DNA of 64,000 nt from Verrucomicrobiaceae bacterium (GTDB taxonomy: Bacteria; Verrucomicrobiota; Verrucomicrobiia; Verrucomicrobiales; Verrucomicrobiaceae), in the NCBI GenBank assembly GCA_016713245.1, contig JADJPM010000004.1, positions 372,001 through 436,000 of the forward strand, written 5' to 3'. Under the pieces are notes generated by a model, which had not been told where the DNA came from, did no database searches, and saw only the letters and a list, made by a program, of their open reading frames with translations. Shown piece by piece: positions 26,857 to 34,632 of this stretch. The translations under genes and the position numbers were made by a program. Position 1 is the first letter of the stretch. Each line of letters starts with the position of its first letter.

Positions 26857-27293
26857 GGGTGTTGTTGCGTGTTGGGCGTGTTCGGGTTCGTGCGTTGGTT
26901 TAGTGAGCACACACGGGACGCGGGGCGGGCAGGCGGGGAACAGTCGAAAACCATTTTCCCGGGGCCGGCCGCAGGCGCGGACCGTGGGCTGTTGCAGTCT
27001 CCAAAGCGGGCAAACACCGCCCCGGAGAGCTCTGACCGCCAACGGGCGGTCATCACAAGGCCTCCCAGCGGATCAGGCATCCGGCGAGCAGTCACTTCAG
27101 GCGCGGTCAGTGGGGGCGGGCGGCGCATTCAGGTTCTATCGCGGTCAGGGGACGGGCCTCGGAGCTTTAAGGGGTTGCTTTGGAGGAACTGCGGCGGCGA
27201 TTCTAGGGGCGGCCCCCCGGATGGTCAACCGCGATTCCCGAGGCCGCCCGAAGCCGCCCTTGCCCCGACCCGCCTTTCACCCGATGCTCCGCC
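26857..27293. other. 437-bp intergenic region, probable long RRM mRNA leader
   Basis: The region lies between the divergent RRM (minus) and glutaredoxin (plus) genes. It contains the minus-strand promoter at 27200-27228. The roughly 340 bases between it and the RRM start are GC-rich with several short inverted repeats, for example around 27040. I compared it by eye with RNase P, SRP, 6S and tmRNA hallmarks and found no match. Confidence 0.45.
27200..27228 (-). promoter_or_regulatory. Sigma70-type promoter for the RRM protein gene
   Basis: On the minus strand TTGACC (27223-27228) and TAGAAT (27200-27205) are exactly 17 nt apart. This is the best -35/-10 match seen in the window. Transcription would start near 27193, about 340 nt before the RRM start codon. 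Confidence 0.55.
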
Positions 27294-27542
27294 ATGATCA
27301 AACCCATCCTCTATATCAAAACTGGCTGCCCGTGGTGCGATGAAGTGCTCGATTACCTCGACGCCCGCCGCATTGCCTATGAAAAAATCACCGTCAGCGG
27401 CAACCGCGAGGCGATGCAGGAGATGGTCGATCTCAGCGGCCAGTCCAAAGCCCCCACGATGGACTGGGATGGCGAAGTCCTGGCCGATTTCGGCGTGGAC
27501 GAGCTCGTTCCTTTCCTCCGGGCGCATGGCGTCGCGGTGTAA
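27294..27542 (+). CDS. Glutaredoxin-family protein
   Basis: This 82-residue protein has the thioredoxin fold of small glutaredoxins. The active site CPWC is at residues 12-15 after the first beta strand, and SKAPTMDWDG provides the cis-proline region (Thr-Met in place of the usual Val-Pro). It ends with a helix LVPFLRAHG. Glutaredoxins reduce disulfides or glutathione adducts in the cytoplasm using glutathione or a similar thiol. The TM residue pair at the cis-Pro position is a small departure from the usual TVP, so specificity may differ. It stands ahead of sucD by 101 bases, with a heptamer array between them, and is divergent from the RRM gene. Confidence 0.85.
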   Translation: MIKPILYIKTGCPWCDEVLDYLDARRIAYEKITVSGNREAMQEMVDLSGQSKAPTMDWDGEVLADFGVDELVPFLRAHGVAV

Positions 27543-27555
27543 GGCGGCCCTTTTC

Positions 27556-27583
27556 GTCAGTTGGAAATTCGTCATTCGTCATT
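27556..27583 (+). repeat. 7-nt period array (CGTCATT type)
   Basis: Four units in register, GTCAGTT, GGAAATT and two identical CGTCATT, lie between the glutaredoxin and sucD genes. A related array (CATTCGG type) is at 31891-31918. Confidence 0.55.
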
Positions 27584-27643
27584 ACCAGCGTTTGACGCCG
27601 CCCCGCATCCCCCTACCATCGCGCCTCTTTCCCCCGCACCCTC

Positions 27644-28552
27644 ATGGCCATTCTCGTCGAAACTGATACTCGCATTCTCGTTCAAGGCATCACTGGAGAC
27701 TTCGGCTCCCGTCACGCGAAGGCATCCATCGACTACGGCACGCAGCTCGTCGCTGGTGTCACGCCCGGCAAAGGCGGCCAGGTCTTCGAGCACAGCGGCA
27801 AGAAGGTGCCCGTCTATGACACCGTGAGCGAAGCGGCCAAAGAAACCGGTGCCACCGTGAGCGTCATCTTCGTCCCGCCGCCCTTTGCGGCCGATGCGAT
27901 CCTCGAAGGCGTCGATGCCGGTCTCGACCTCGTCGTCGCCATCACGGAAGGCATTCCGGTCAATGACATGATCCGCGTCAAAGCGGCGATGAAAGGCAGC
28001 AAGACCCGCCTCATCGGCCCGAACTGCCCGGGCCTCGTCACTCCCGGTCGCGGCGAAAAATCCCATGGCGGCTGCCGCATCGGCATTGCGCCAGGTTACA
28101 TTCACAAGCGCGGCAACGTGGGCGTCGTCAGCCGCTCCGGCACGCTCACCTATGAAGCTGTGTGGCAGCTCACGACGCGTGGCTACGGCCAGAGCACCTG
28201 CGTCGGCATCGGTGGTGATCCCGTCAACGGCACGAACCACCTCGACGTGCTCAAGATGTTCAACGACGATCCTGAAACCGAAGCCATCATCATGATCGGC
28301 GAAATCGGCGGCAATGCCGAGGTCGAAGCTGGTCTTTGGGCCAAGGATAACTGCAAGAAGCCCATCGCTGCCTTCATCGCTGGGGCCACCGCCCCTCCCG
28401 GACGCCGCATGGGCCATGCTGGTGCCATCATCGGTGGAGCCGATGACACCGCCGCTGCCAAGAAGCGCATCCTCGCCGAGTGCGGCATCGCCGTGAGCGA
28501 TTCCCCCGCTGACATGGCCGCCACGCTGCTGAAGCGCTGGGGCAAGGCCTGA
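27644..28552 (+). CDS. sucD: Succinate-CoA ligase subunit alpha
   Basis: This 302-residue protein is a full-length alpha subunit. The CoA-binding Rossmann domain opens with [15 protein letters not shown] and GVTPGKGG. The second domain holds LIGPNCPGL and [13 protein letters not shown]. The phosphorylated catalytic His lies in [12 protein letters not shown] near residue 250. The enzyme makes ATP or GTP from succinyl-CoA in the TCA cycle, as a dimer or tetramer with SucC. The usual sucC-sucD pairing is broken here: the gene just upstream is a glutaredoxin and no beta subunit lies in the window. A strong terminator follows at 28588. Confidence 0.96.
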   Translation: MAILVETDTRILVQGITGDFGSRHAKASIDYGTQLVAGVTPGKGGQVFEHSGKKVPVYDTVSEAAKETGATVSVIFVPPPFAADAILEGVDAGLDLVVAITEGIPVNDMIRVKAAMKGSKTRLIGPNCPGLVTPGRGEKSHGGCRIGIAPGYIHKRGNVGVVSRSGTLTYEAVWQLTTRGYGQSTCVGIGGDPVNGTNHLDVLKMFNDDPETEAIIMIGEIGGNAEVEAGLWAKDNCKKPIAAFIAGATAPPGRRMGHAGAIIGGADDTAAAKKRILAECGIAVSDSPADMAATLLKRWGKA

Positions 28553-28587
28553 TCCCGTTTCGATTTGAGGTTCCTCTTTCCTTCGAG

Positions 28588-28617
28588 ATGCCGCAGAATC
28601 CTCTGTGGCATTTTTTT
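28588..28617 (+). terminator. Rho-independent terminator of sucD
   Basis: ATGCCGCAG (28588-28596) pairs with CTGTGGCAT (28603-28611), one G-T pair included, around a 6-nt loop. It is followed by seven T. Confidence 0.92.
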
Positions 28618-28673
28618 GCTCACGCACTGCGATAAAACAGCAGTGGACACCTCATATAGGGAAGTTGTGAGCC

Positions 28674-29654
28674 TCAAATTTTGAAGCGCAGATTATACTG
28701 CTGCTCCAACTCCGCATAGCGGGCCTCCAAAGCGATGATTTCTTGTGCCGCCAAAGTGCCGGAAGGCGTCGCTGCCAGACCAAGAAACTTTTCCAGCAAC
28801 TGAATCTTACCCGCCCACTCGCCGTGGGCCAGCCCATCAGCACGACCTTCCTGGCGACCTTCCTGGTGGCCTTCCTGACGGAGCTTTTGGGCGAGTGACA
28901 TGGCTTCTTGTTGCAGTTTCGGTGACGCGGAAAGGCTACGGGAGATGCTTTCGGCGTCAAGGTTGATGTCGATATGAACGGCGTAGAGCAGGCAGCGGCG
29001 GAAGAAGTCCTCCCGCAGTAGCAGCGTCACCTCCACACTGCCGCTTCCCAGCCACTCGAAGAATTCGATGAGCCGCTTCTCCCGAGCTGCTTTCATCAGC
29101 CGCAGGATGACCTGCATCTGCGGCTGCGTTTCTTCCTTCTCGGGATCGAAGCGGGTGAGATCGAGCAGCGCATGCTGAAAGTCTGGCAGGTAGGCGCACA
29201 GCAGCGTGGCGAGGTCTTCAGGTAGAGCAAAAAGATCACGAAACTGCGTACTCACCGTCCACCGATCTGGCCCCTGATGTAGCACAAAGGGGATCACGGG
29301 CGGCAGGGGGAGGCCGTGCGTCTCGGCGTGGTGCCGCAGCACCTCCACCACATAGCAGATGAGGCGCAGGGGCATGAGCGGGTCCACGCTGGTCTGGTGC
29401 TCCAGCAGCAGATGGAGCAGCACGTCACGCCCGATCACCTTCACGCTGTAGAGTAAATCAGTGTGAGATTGCTGGAGGTTTTGCCGGACGAAGGAGGCGG
29501 GTTGCAGGGAGAGGGTGCTCCAGTCTGCGGCGGCGGCGATGTCCGGTGGTAGGTGTCCTTGAAAGAAGGCGGTCGCGTGTGCTGGATCAGACAGCATGCA
29601 GCGGGCAAAGGCATCATGCGGCTGAGAGGCGAGTTCCTGCTCGAAATCGTTCAT
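28674..29654 (-). CDS. Rpn/YhgA-like PD-(D/E)XK nuclease-family protein
   Basis: This 326-residue protein follows the recombination-promoting nuclease (Rpn, YhgA-like putative transposase) family. Its start is HDAFARCMLSDPAHATAFFQ, then VRQNLQQSHTDLLYSVKV, where Asp of HTDLLY is a likely active-site residue, then LLHLLLEHQTS, which supplies the E-x-Q motif, and later PVIPFVLHQG. The end carries a short repeat of QEG(H/R) tetrapeptides from a 12-nt DNA repeat (about 28840-28875). Rpn proteins stimulate RecA-independent recombination in E. coli and some act as phage-defence nucleases. It lies downstream of hisD on the same strand, 63 bases apart, perhaps co-transcribed. No antitoxin-like partner is seen. 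Confidence 0.85.
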   Translation of the reverse strand: MNDFEQELASQPHDAFARCMLSDPAHATAFFQGHLPPDIAAAADWSTLSLQPASFVRQNLQQSHTDLLYSVKVIGRDVLLHLLLEHQTSVDPLMPLRLICYVVEVLRHHAETHGLPLPPVIPFVLHQGPDRWTVSTQFRDLFALPEDLATLLCAYLPDFQHALLDLTRFDPEKEETQPQMQVILRLMKAAREKRLIEFFEWLGSGSVEVTLLLREDFFRRCLLYAVHIDINLDAESISRSLSASPKLQQEAMSLAQKLRQEGHQEGRQEGRADGLAHGEWAGKIQLLEKFLGLAATPSGTLAAQEIIALEARYAELEQQYNLRFKI

Positions 29655-29717
29655 GCGGTCATCGAAGCCTCCGGCTGGCTTGTTTCAACCTCCGTTCTCC
29701 ACCCTTATCATTTCGGC

Positions 29718-31007
29718 TCACGCCTCCCCGCGAATCGACACCGAGCGACCATGCGCATCGAGGCCCTCGACCTCCGCAAAGGCCCTCACGATGGGTTCGG
29801 ATTTCGCGCAGCTCGCGGCATCCAGGCGGATGAGGCTCGTGCGACGCTGAAACATGTCCGCCGTGATGCCCGGGAAGGATTTACCGGAGCCGCCGGTTGG
29901 CAGCGTGTGGCTCGGGCCGGCCAAAAAGTCGCCCACGGCCACCGGGGAATAGTTTCCGAGGAAAATCGCCCCGGCGGTGCGGATCAGCGGCAAAATGGTG
30001 TCCTCACGCGAGGTGATCAGGCTCAGGTGCTCCGGCGCAAAATCATTCACCAGCCTTGCCGCCTCCTCCAAAGTAGGTGCCAGCATCAAAAACACGCCTT
30101 TTTCCAAAACGGGTCCGAGTTGGGCCTGACGGCTCAAGGTCTGCGATTGCTTCTCCACCTCGGCGATGACGGCTTCGAGCAATCCGGCATCATCGGTGAT
30201 GAAGCCCGCCATGCTGTCCTTGCCATGCTCCGCCTGCGCCAGGATATCTGCCGCAATGAAAGCGGGCTTTGCGGAGGCATCCGCGAGGATCAGCACCTCG
30301 CTCGGGCCGGGCAGCAGGTCGATGGCGCACACGCCGAAGGCCTGGCGTTTGGCCTCGACGACGTAGCTGTTGCCGGGGCCAAAGATTTTCGTGACCGGCT
30401 TGATCGTCTGCGTGCCAAACGCCATGGCCGCAATGGCCTGCGAACCGCCGATTTGATACACCTCCGTGGCCCCGGCCAGTTTCAGCGCCGCCAGCAGGCC
30501 CGCGTTCACCGTGCCATCGCGACCGCAGGGCGTGCAGACGACGATCTCCGGCACACCCGCCGCTGCGGCGATGGCCACCGTCATCAAAACGGTCGAGACC
30601 AGCGGCGCGGAGCCACCGGGCACATAGCAGCCCACGCGTTCAAAGGGATGAAACACCTCGCCCACGCTCGCCCCCTGCTCATTCACCGCGCTCCAGGCCT
30701 GGCGCAGGCTGCGCTTGGCAAAATCGGCCACATTGCGCTGCGAAGCTTCCAGCGCGGCTTTCAAATCGGCATCCGCCTTATTCCATGCCTCGTCAATCAC
30801 CGCCTGCGGCACACGCATCTGCGCGGGGGTGAGGTTCGCGCCGTCAAATTTGGCCGTGAACTCCAGCACCGCCTCGTCCCCGCGTTCACGCACCGCTTTG
30901 ATCACGCCCGTCACCACTTCGCGCACGGCATCGCTGGCCTCCGCGCGGCGGTTCAGGCTGGTGGCAAACGCCGCGTAATCGGCATCGGTGGGGCGGATGA
31001 TCTTCAT
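29718..31007 (-). CDS. hisD: Histidinol dehydrogenase
   Basis: This 429-residue protein has the complete HisD signature: VGCYVPGGSAPL, then YQIGGSQAIAAMAFGT, GPGNSYVVEAKR, GPSEVLILAD, AEHGKDSMAGF with a zinc-ligand His, and ApehlsL followed by GPSHTLPTGG. It oxidises L-histidinol twice to L-histidine using NAD and one zinc per subunit, the last step of histidine synthesis. The start at 31007 is chosen over an upstream ATG at 31070, which would add an unlikely hydrophobic leader; here an AGGT lies about 10 bases upstream. No other his gene is nearby. It is divergent from the SDR gene at 31130. Confidence 0.96.
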   Translation of the reverse strand: MKIIRPTDADYAAFATSLNRRAEASDAVREVVTGVIKAVRERGDEAVLEFTAKFDGANLTPAQMRVPQAVIDEAWNKADADLKAALEASQRNVADFAKRSLRQAWSAVNEQGASVGEVFHPFERVGCYVPGGSAPLVSTVLMTVAIAAAAGVPEIVVCTPCGRDGTVNAGLLAALKLAGATEVYQIGGSQAIAAMAFGTQTIKPVTKIFGPGNSYVVEAKRQAFGVCAIDLLPGPSEVLILADASAKPAFIAADILAQAEHGKDSMAGFITDDAGLLEAVIAEVEKQSQTLSRQAQLGPVLEKGVFLMLAPTLEEAARLVNDFAPEHLSLITSREDTILPLIRTAGAIFLGNYSPVAVGDFLAGPSHTLPTGGSGKSFPGITADMFQRRTSLIRLDAASCAKSEPIVRAFAEVEGLDAHGRSVSIRGEA

Positions 31008-31129
31008 GGGCCGCTTACCTGCCACGCAGGCGGCGAGCGTCAAGCACGGGGCAAGAATCACGCAAGACACGCCTGTTTCGTCCGATACCTGCCGCTCACT
31101 TTTTTGAATCCAACCACGCCTGCCACACC

Positions 31130-31882
31130 ATGAACCAGATCGATCTCCAATCCCGCGCCGCCATCGTCACCGGAGGAGCCCGTGGCATCGGCCATGCCAT
31201 CGCCACGCGGCTGCTGCAATCGGGCGCCTCCGTGGCGCTTTGGGATCGGGATGAAGCGGCACTAGCAACAGCTAAGGCAGAACTCTCCGCTTTGGGCCCT
31301 GTCCACACCGCCGCGGTGGACCTCACCGACCTCACCGCCGTGCAAAAGGCCGCTGAAAGCACCGCAGCCGCCTTTGGAAGGATTGACATCCTCGTCAACA
31401 ACGCCGGCATCGCAGGCACGAACTCCAAAACCTGGGAGGCCGATCCCGCCGACTGGCGTCGCGTGATCGACATCAACCTCAACGGCCCCTTCTACTGCTG
31501 CCACGCCGTCATTCCGCACATGCTGAAGGGCGGTTACGGACGCATCGTGAACATCGCCTCCATCGCCGGTAAGGAAGGAAACCCGAACGCCGCCCACTAC
31601 AGCGCCTCCAAGGCCGCGGTGATCGCGTTGACCAAATCCCTCGGCAAGGAACTGGCTACCTCCGGCGTCGTGGTGAACTGCGTCACCCCCGCCGTAATCG
31701 AAACGGACATCCTGAAGCAGCTCACCCAGCAGCACATTGACTACATGCTCTCGAAGATCCCGATGAACCGCTTTGGCCAAAAGGAGGAAGCCGCCGCCCT
31801 CGTGGCCTGGCTCTGCAGCGAGGACTGCTCCTTCACCACCGGTGCCGTCTTCGACCTCTCCGGCGGCCGGGCGACGTATTGA
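31130..31882 (+). CDS. Short-chain dehydrogenase/reductase (FabG-like)
   Basis: This 250-residue classical SDR has the glycine-rich cofactor motif TGGARGIGHAIA (about 16-24), NNAGIAG after the fourth strand, and the catalytic Ser-Tyr-Lys set: NIASIAG with Ser near 141 and Y-x3-K in HYSASKAA near 154. An Asp after the second strand (LWDRDE) suggests NAD preference. The C-terminal region with VTPAVIETDI and SKIPMNRFG resembles sugar-acid or 3-oxoacyl-ACP reductases; the exact substrate cannot be told. It is divergent from hisD and separated from prfC by a heptamer array. Confidence 0.9.
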   Translation: MNQIDLQSRAAIVTGGARGIGHAIATRLLQSGASVALWDRDEAALATAKAELSALGPVHTAAVDLTDLTAVQKAAESTAAAFGRIDILVNNAGIAGTNSKTWEADPADWRRVIDINLNGPFYCCHAVIPHMLKGGYGRIVNIASIAGKEGNPNAAHYSASKAAVIALTKSLGKELATSGVVVNCVTPAVIETDILKQLTQQHIDYMLSKIPMNRFGQKEEAAALVAWLCSEDCSFTTGAVFDLSGGRATY

Positions 31883-31890
31883 GCGGCCGC

Positions 31891-31918
31891 CATTCGGAAT
31901 TCGTCATTCGGCATTTGA
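31891..31918 (+). repeat. 7-nt period array (CATTCGG type)
   Basis: CATTCGG, AATTCGT, CATTCGG and CATTTGA are in register between the SDR stop (31882) and prfC (31955). Confidence 0.55.
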
Positions 31919-31954
31919 AGCCTCGCCCCGTCTGCGGCATGAACGCTGCCCCTC

Positions 31955-33571
31955 ATGCCCAACGAAGCCCAAATCGCCCGCCGCCGCTCCTTCGCGATCA
32001 TTTCGCACCCGGACGCCGGTAAAACGACGCTCACCGAAAAGCTCCTGCTCTACGGCGGTGCCGTCGCGCTCGCGGGAAGTGTGACCGCACGCAAAAATCA
32101 GCGTGCCACCACCTCCGACTGGATGGAGCTCGAAAAGCAGCGTGGCATTTCCGTCAGCTCCACCGTGCTCCAGTTTGAGTACAAAGGCAGCGTGGTGAAC
32201 CTGCTCGACACGCCGGGTCACAAGGACTTCTCCGAGGACACCTACCGCGTGCTCACCGCCGTGGACGCCGCCATCATGGTGATCGACGCCGGTAAGGGGA
32301 TCGAGGCGCAAACACGCAAGCTTTTCGAAGTCTGCCGCCGCCGTGGCGTGCCGATCTTCACCTTCATGAACAAGCTCGACCGGCCGGCCCGCGAGCCCTT
32401 GGCGCTGCTCGACGACCTCGAAACTGTGCTCGGCATCGGTGCCTGTCCCATCAATTGGCCCCTCGGCCTCGGGCAGCAGTTCCGCGGCGTCTATGACCGC
32501 ATCAAGAAGGACGTGCATCTCTTTGAACGCACCGCCCACGGTGCCTACCGTGCCCCGGAGAAAGTCGGTGGACTCGATGATGATTTCGTCGCCAAACACA
32601 TCGCCAGCGATGCGCTGGAGCAGGCCAAAATGGAGATCGAAATGCTCGAAGGAGCCGGTCACGCCTACGACCGCCGCAAGATCGACCGTGGCGAGCTCAC
32701 GCCCGTCTTCTTTGGCAGCGCCAGCAACAACTTCGGCGTGCAACTGCTCCTCGACGGCTTCCTCGACCTCGCCCCGCCGCCTGCCCCGCGCATGTCCGCC
32801 GATGGCCGCATCATCGAGCCGACTCAGGAGGCCTTTTCCGGCTTCGTTTTCAAAATCCAAGCCAACATGGACCCGCGTCACCGCGACCGAATGAGCTTCA
32901 TTCGCATCGTCAGCGGCAAGTTCGAGCGTGACATGCAGGCCGTGCACACCCGCACCGGCAAATCCGTGCGCCTCGCCAACTCGCAGAAGCTTTTCGCCCA
33001 GGATCGCGAAACCGTGAACGACGCCTACGCGGGCGACGTCGTCGGCATTGTTGGCAATCACGGCTTCGGCATCGGCGACACCCTCGCCACCGATCCCAAG
33101 CTCAAGTTCGACGAAATCCCGCGCTTCGCTCCAGAAGTCTTCGCCTTCCTCCACAACCCCAGCACCGCGCACTTCAAACGCTTCCGCGATGGCTTGGAGC
33201 AGCTACTCAGCGAAGGCGTCGTGCAGCAATTCATCCAGCCGCATGCCGGACAACGCGTGCCGTTGCTCGGTGCCGTCGGCCCGCTGCAGTTTGAAGTCGT
33301 CCAATTCCGCCTGGAGAGCGAGTACAACGCCGCAAGCCGCCTCGAACAAGCCCCCTACACGGTCATGCGCTGGGTCCGCACCAAAGACGGCGGCAGCATC
33401 GAAGACTTCGATATCCCAGGCGGCGTCACCACCGCCCAAGACGCCGAAAACCGCTGGGTCGTCTTCTTCAGCGACCAGTGGGCCATCAACTACTTCGAGC
33501 GCCGCAATCCCAACGCCGAACTCTCCGAGATCCCATGGGACGAAGTCGAGAAGGCGAAAGCGGCAGAGTAG
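31955..33571 (+). CDS. prfC: Peptide chain release factor 3
   Basis: This 538-residue translational GTPase has G1 in AIISHPDAGKTTLTEKLL, switch and G2 residues around RATTSDWMELEKQRGISV, G3 as LLDTPGHKDFSEDTYR and G4 as FMNKLDR. The length and the RF3-specific end (VVQFRLESEYN, then WAINYFERRNP) match bacterial PrfC. It releases RF1 and RF2 from the ribosome after peptide release. The stop TAG is part of a REP-like element. The last 57 coding bases plus the element recur 995 bases downstream with four changes, all synonymous, beyond a single lipoprotein gene. In other bacteria the 5' end of prfC is an integration site for SXT-type elements. Confidence 0.96.
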   Translation: MPNEAQIARRRSFAIISHPDAGKTTLTEKLLLYGGAVALAGSVTARKNQRATTSDWMELEKQRGISVSSTVLQFEYKGSVVNLLDTPGHKDFSEDTYRVLTAVDAAIMVIDAGKGIEAQTRKLFEVCRRRGVPIFTFMNKLDRPAREPLALLDDLETVLGIGACPINWPLGLGQQFRGVYDRIKKDVHLFERTAHGAYRAPEKVGGLDDDFVAKHIASDALEQAKMEIEMLEGAGHAYDRRKIDRGELTPVFFGSASNNFGVQLLLDGFLDLAPPPAPRMSADGRIIEPTQEAFSGFVFKIQANMDPRHRDRMSFIRIVSGKFERDMQAVHTRTGKSVRLANSQKLFAQDRETVNDAYAGDVVGIVGNHGFGIGDTLATDPKLKFDEIPRFAPEVFAFLHNPSTAHFKRFRDGLEQLLSEGVVQQFIQPHAGQRVPLLGAVGPLQFEVVQFRLESEYNAASRLEQAPYTVMRWVRTKDGGSIEDFDIPGGVTTAQDAENRWVVFFSDQWAINYFERRNPNAELSEIPWDEVEKAKAAE

Positions 33572-33590
33572 CTTCGATTGCCAATCGAAG
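33515..33590 (+). repeat. 76-bp direct repeat, copy 1 (prfC 3' end plus REP-like hairpin)
   Basis: It covers the last 18 sense codons and stop of prfC, then the hairpin CTTCGATT-GCC-AATCGAAG at 33572-33590. Copy 2 is at 34510-34585 with 72 of 76 bases identical. The GTAG at 33568-33571 overlaps the stop codon. Confidence 0.92.
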
Positions 33591-33648
33591 ACCGAGGATC
33601 GACTTTTTCAGGTTGCTTGAACAGGTCGCACTCTGGCACTCTCGTCGA

Positions 33649-34491
33649 ATGAAGATGTCTCACCAGACGGGTTTCCTACTTTGCCTGCTTGTCGCCTCAT
33701 GCGACGCTTCCAGGTCTCTTGAGCCTGCTACTCTTCGACGCTCCAAGCCGCCATTCGAATCCAAAGGACCGGTTCCTCGCCCTCGAACCATTAAGGCCGC
33801 CAGACACCTCGTCGTTTCTTGGTTGCCAAATGGCATGTTGGTCACCAAACGAGAACACATACCATCGATTGACGTCTCCCTCGTTGCCTATCCGTCCCCA
33901 AGCCCCGAGGACACGCCAGAAGGCGAACGTGTTCAGTTTCGGATGCCTGACGGCCCGCGTCCAATGCATGAAGGCAGGTATTACTTCCCTCCCTCAGCCG
34001 AACTCTCGGTGTATGAGCTTCGGCAGTCCGATGAGCGGTCACATCCCAGCATTTGGAAAGCGTTGCGGCAATTGCAGGGAGTCCTTGCCAAAGAGCCTTC
34101 CGCTGCACGCCTCCATTCCGAGAGGTTTGACTTCAATCGCGATATCTTTCCCCCTGCCAATGCCGCCCAGCAGTTTCATGCCCACTTATGCTATATAGAA
34201 GCTGCATGGGGCAAGGGTTACCTAGTCTTGAGTCAGTTTGGCCAGGACAGCGGCACTCGTATCAATAATGACGAGTTGTTCTGTCTTTTTGTTGGTCTTT
34301 CGAGTGATGGCAGCCGCTATCTCACGGGCAGTTTTCCAGTCCAGCACCGAGCGTTGCCATCATCCATTGATGACGTTGCCGAGGGAGACCTCGAATCCGA
34401 CGTCGCCTTGTTGAACAGCTTGCCGTCAGACGACTTCGTTCCGAATCTTGAAGGCATTGAGAAGCTTGTTCGTTCGATCGAACTTCACTGA
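33649..34491 (+). CDS. Unrecognised lipoprotein, single-gene insertion after prfC
   Basis: This 280-residue protein has a lipoprotein leader (MKMSHQTGFLLCLLVASC), so Cys 18 would be lipidated. The body shows no family that I recognise. Visible pieces are LVVSWLPNGMLVTKRE, VSLVAYPSPSPED, a Tyr/Phe-rich RYYFPPSAELSVYELR, and YLTGSFPVQHRAL near the end. The gene is visibly more AT-rich than its neighbours and lies between two copies of the prfC tail, which supports acquisition by transfer. The start at 33649 gives the leader; an ATG at 33655 is also possible. It carries its own upstream region but no recognisable promoter. There is no mobility gene next to it. Confidence 0.7.
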   Translation: MKMSHQTGFLLCLLVASCDASRSLEPATLRRSKPPFESKGPVPRPRTIKAARHLVVSWLPNGMLVTKREHIPSIDVSLVAYPSPSPEDTPEGERVQFRMPDGPRPMHEGRYYFPPSAELSVYELRQSDERSHPSIWKALRQLQGVLAKEPSAARLHSERFDFNRDIFPPANAAQQFHAHLCYIEAAWGKGYLVLSQFGQDSGTRINNDELFCLFVGLSSDGSRYLTGSFPVQHRALPSSIDDVAEGDLESDVALLNSLPSDDFVPNLEGIEKLVRSIELH

Positions 34492-34509
34492 TGTGCTTCC
34501 TCAATGACA

Positions 34510-34585
34510 GCCGAACTCTCCGAGATCCCATGGGATGAAGTCGAGAAGGCGAAGGCCGCCGAGTAGCTTCGATTGCCAATCGAAG
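34510..34585 (+). repeat. 76-bp direct repeat, copy 2 (orphan prfC 3' end plus hairpin)
   Basis: The frame still reads AELSEIPWDEVEKAKAAE then TAG, identical to the PrfC C-terminus, although no gene body precedes it. The four differences from copy 1 (GAC/GAT, AAA/AAG, GCG/GCC, GCA/GCC) are all silent. The hairpin after the stop is identical in both copies. Confidence 0.92.
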
Positions 34586-34588
34586 CCT

Positions 34589-34624
34589 GTCAGACGAGTC
34601 CGACTTGTCAGACCCGTCCGACAG
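34589..34624 (+). repeat. 9-nt period array, four units (GTCNGACNN)
   Basis: GTCAGACGA, GTCCGACTT, GTCAGACCC and GTCCGACAG run without a break, three bases after the second prfC-tail copy. The same repeat lies inside the DUF1549/DUF1553 gene at 44023-44058. Confidence 0.75.
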
Positions 34625-34632
34625 CCACTCTC

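Noticed and set aside
26857..27293. Structural RNA gene (6S, SRP, RNase P or tmRNA)
   Set aside because: None of their conserved sequence blocks was found in either strand.
28840..28875. Independent tandem repeat element in the Rpn-type gene
   Set aside because: Three 12-nt units encode the QEG(H/R) repeats typical of this family's C-terminus, so no separate element is needed.
33515..34585. Integrative conjugative element at prfC
   Set aside because: The flanking repeats fit an att-like pair, but there is no integrase, relaxase or transfer gene in the 995 bases, so only a minimal insertion is claimed.
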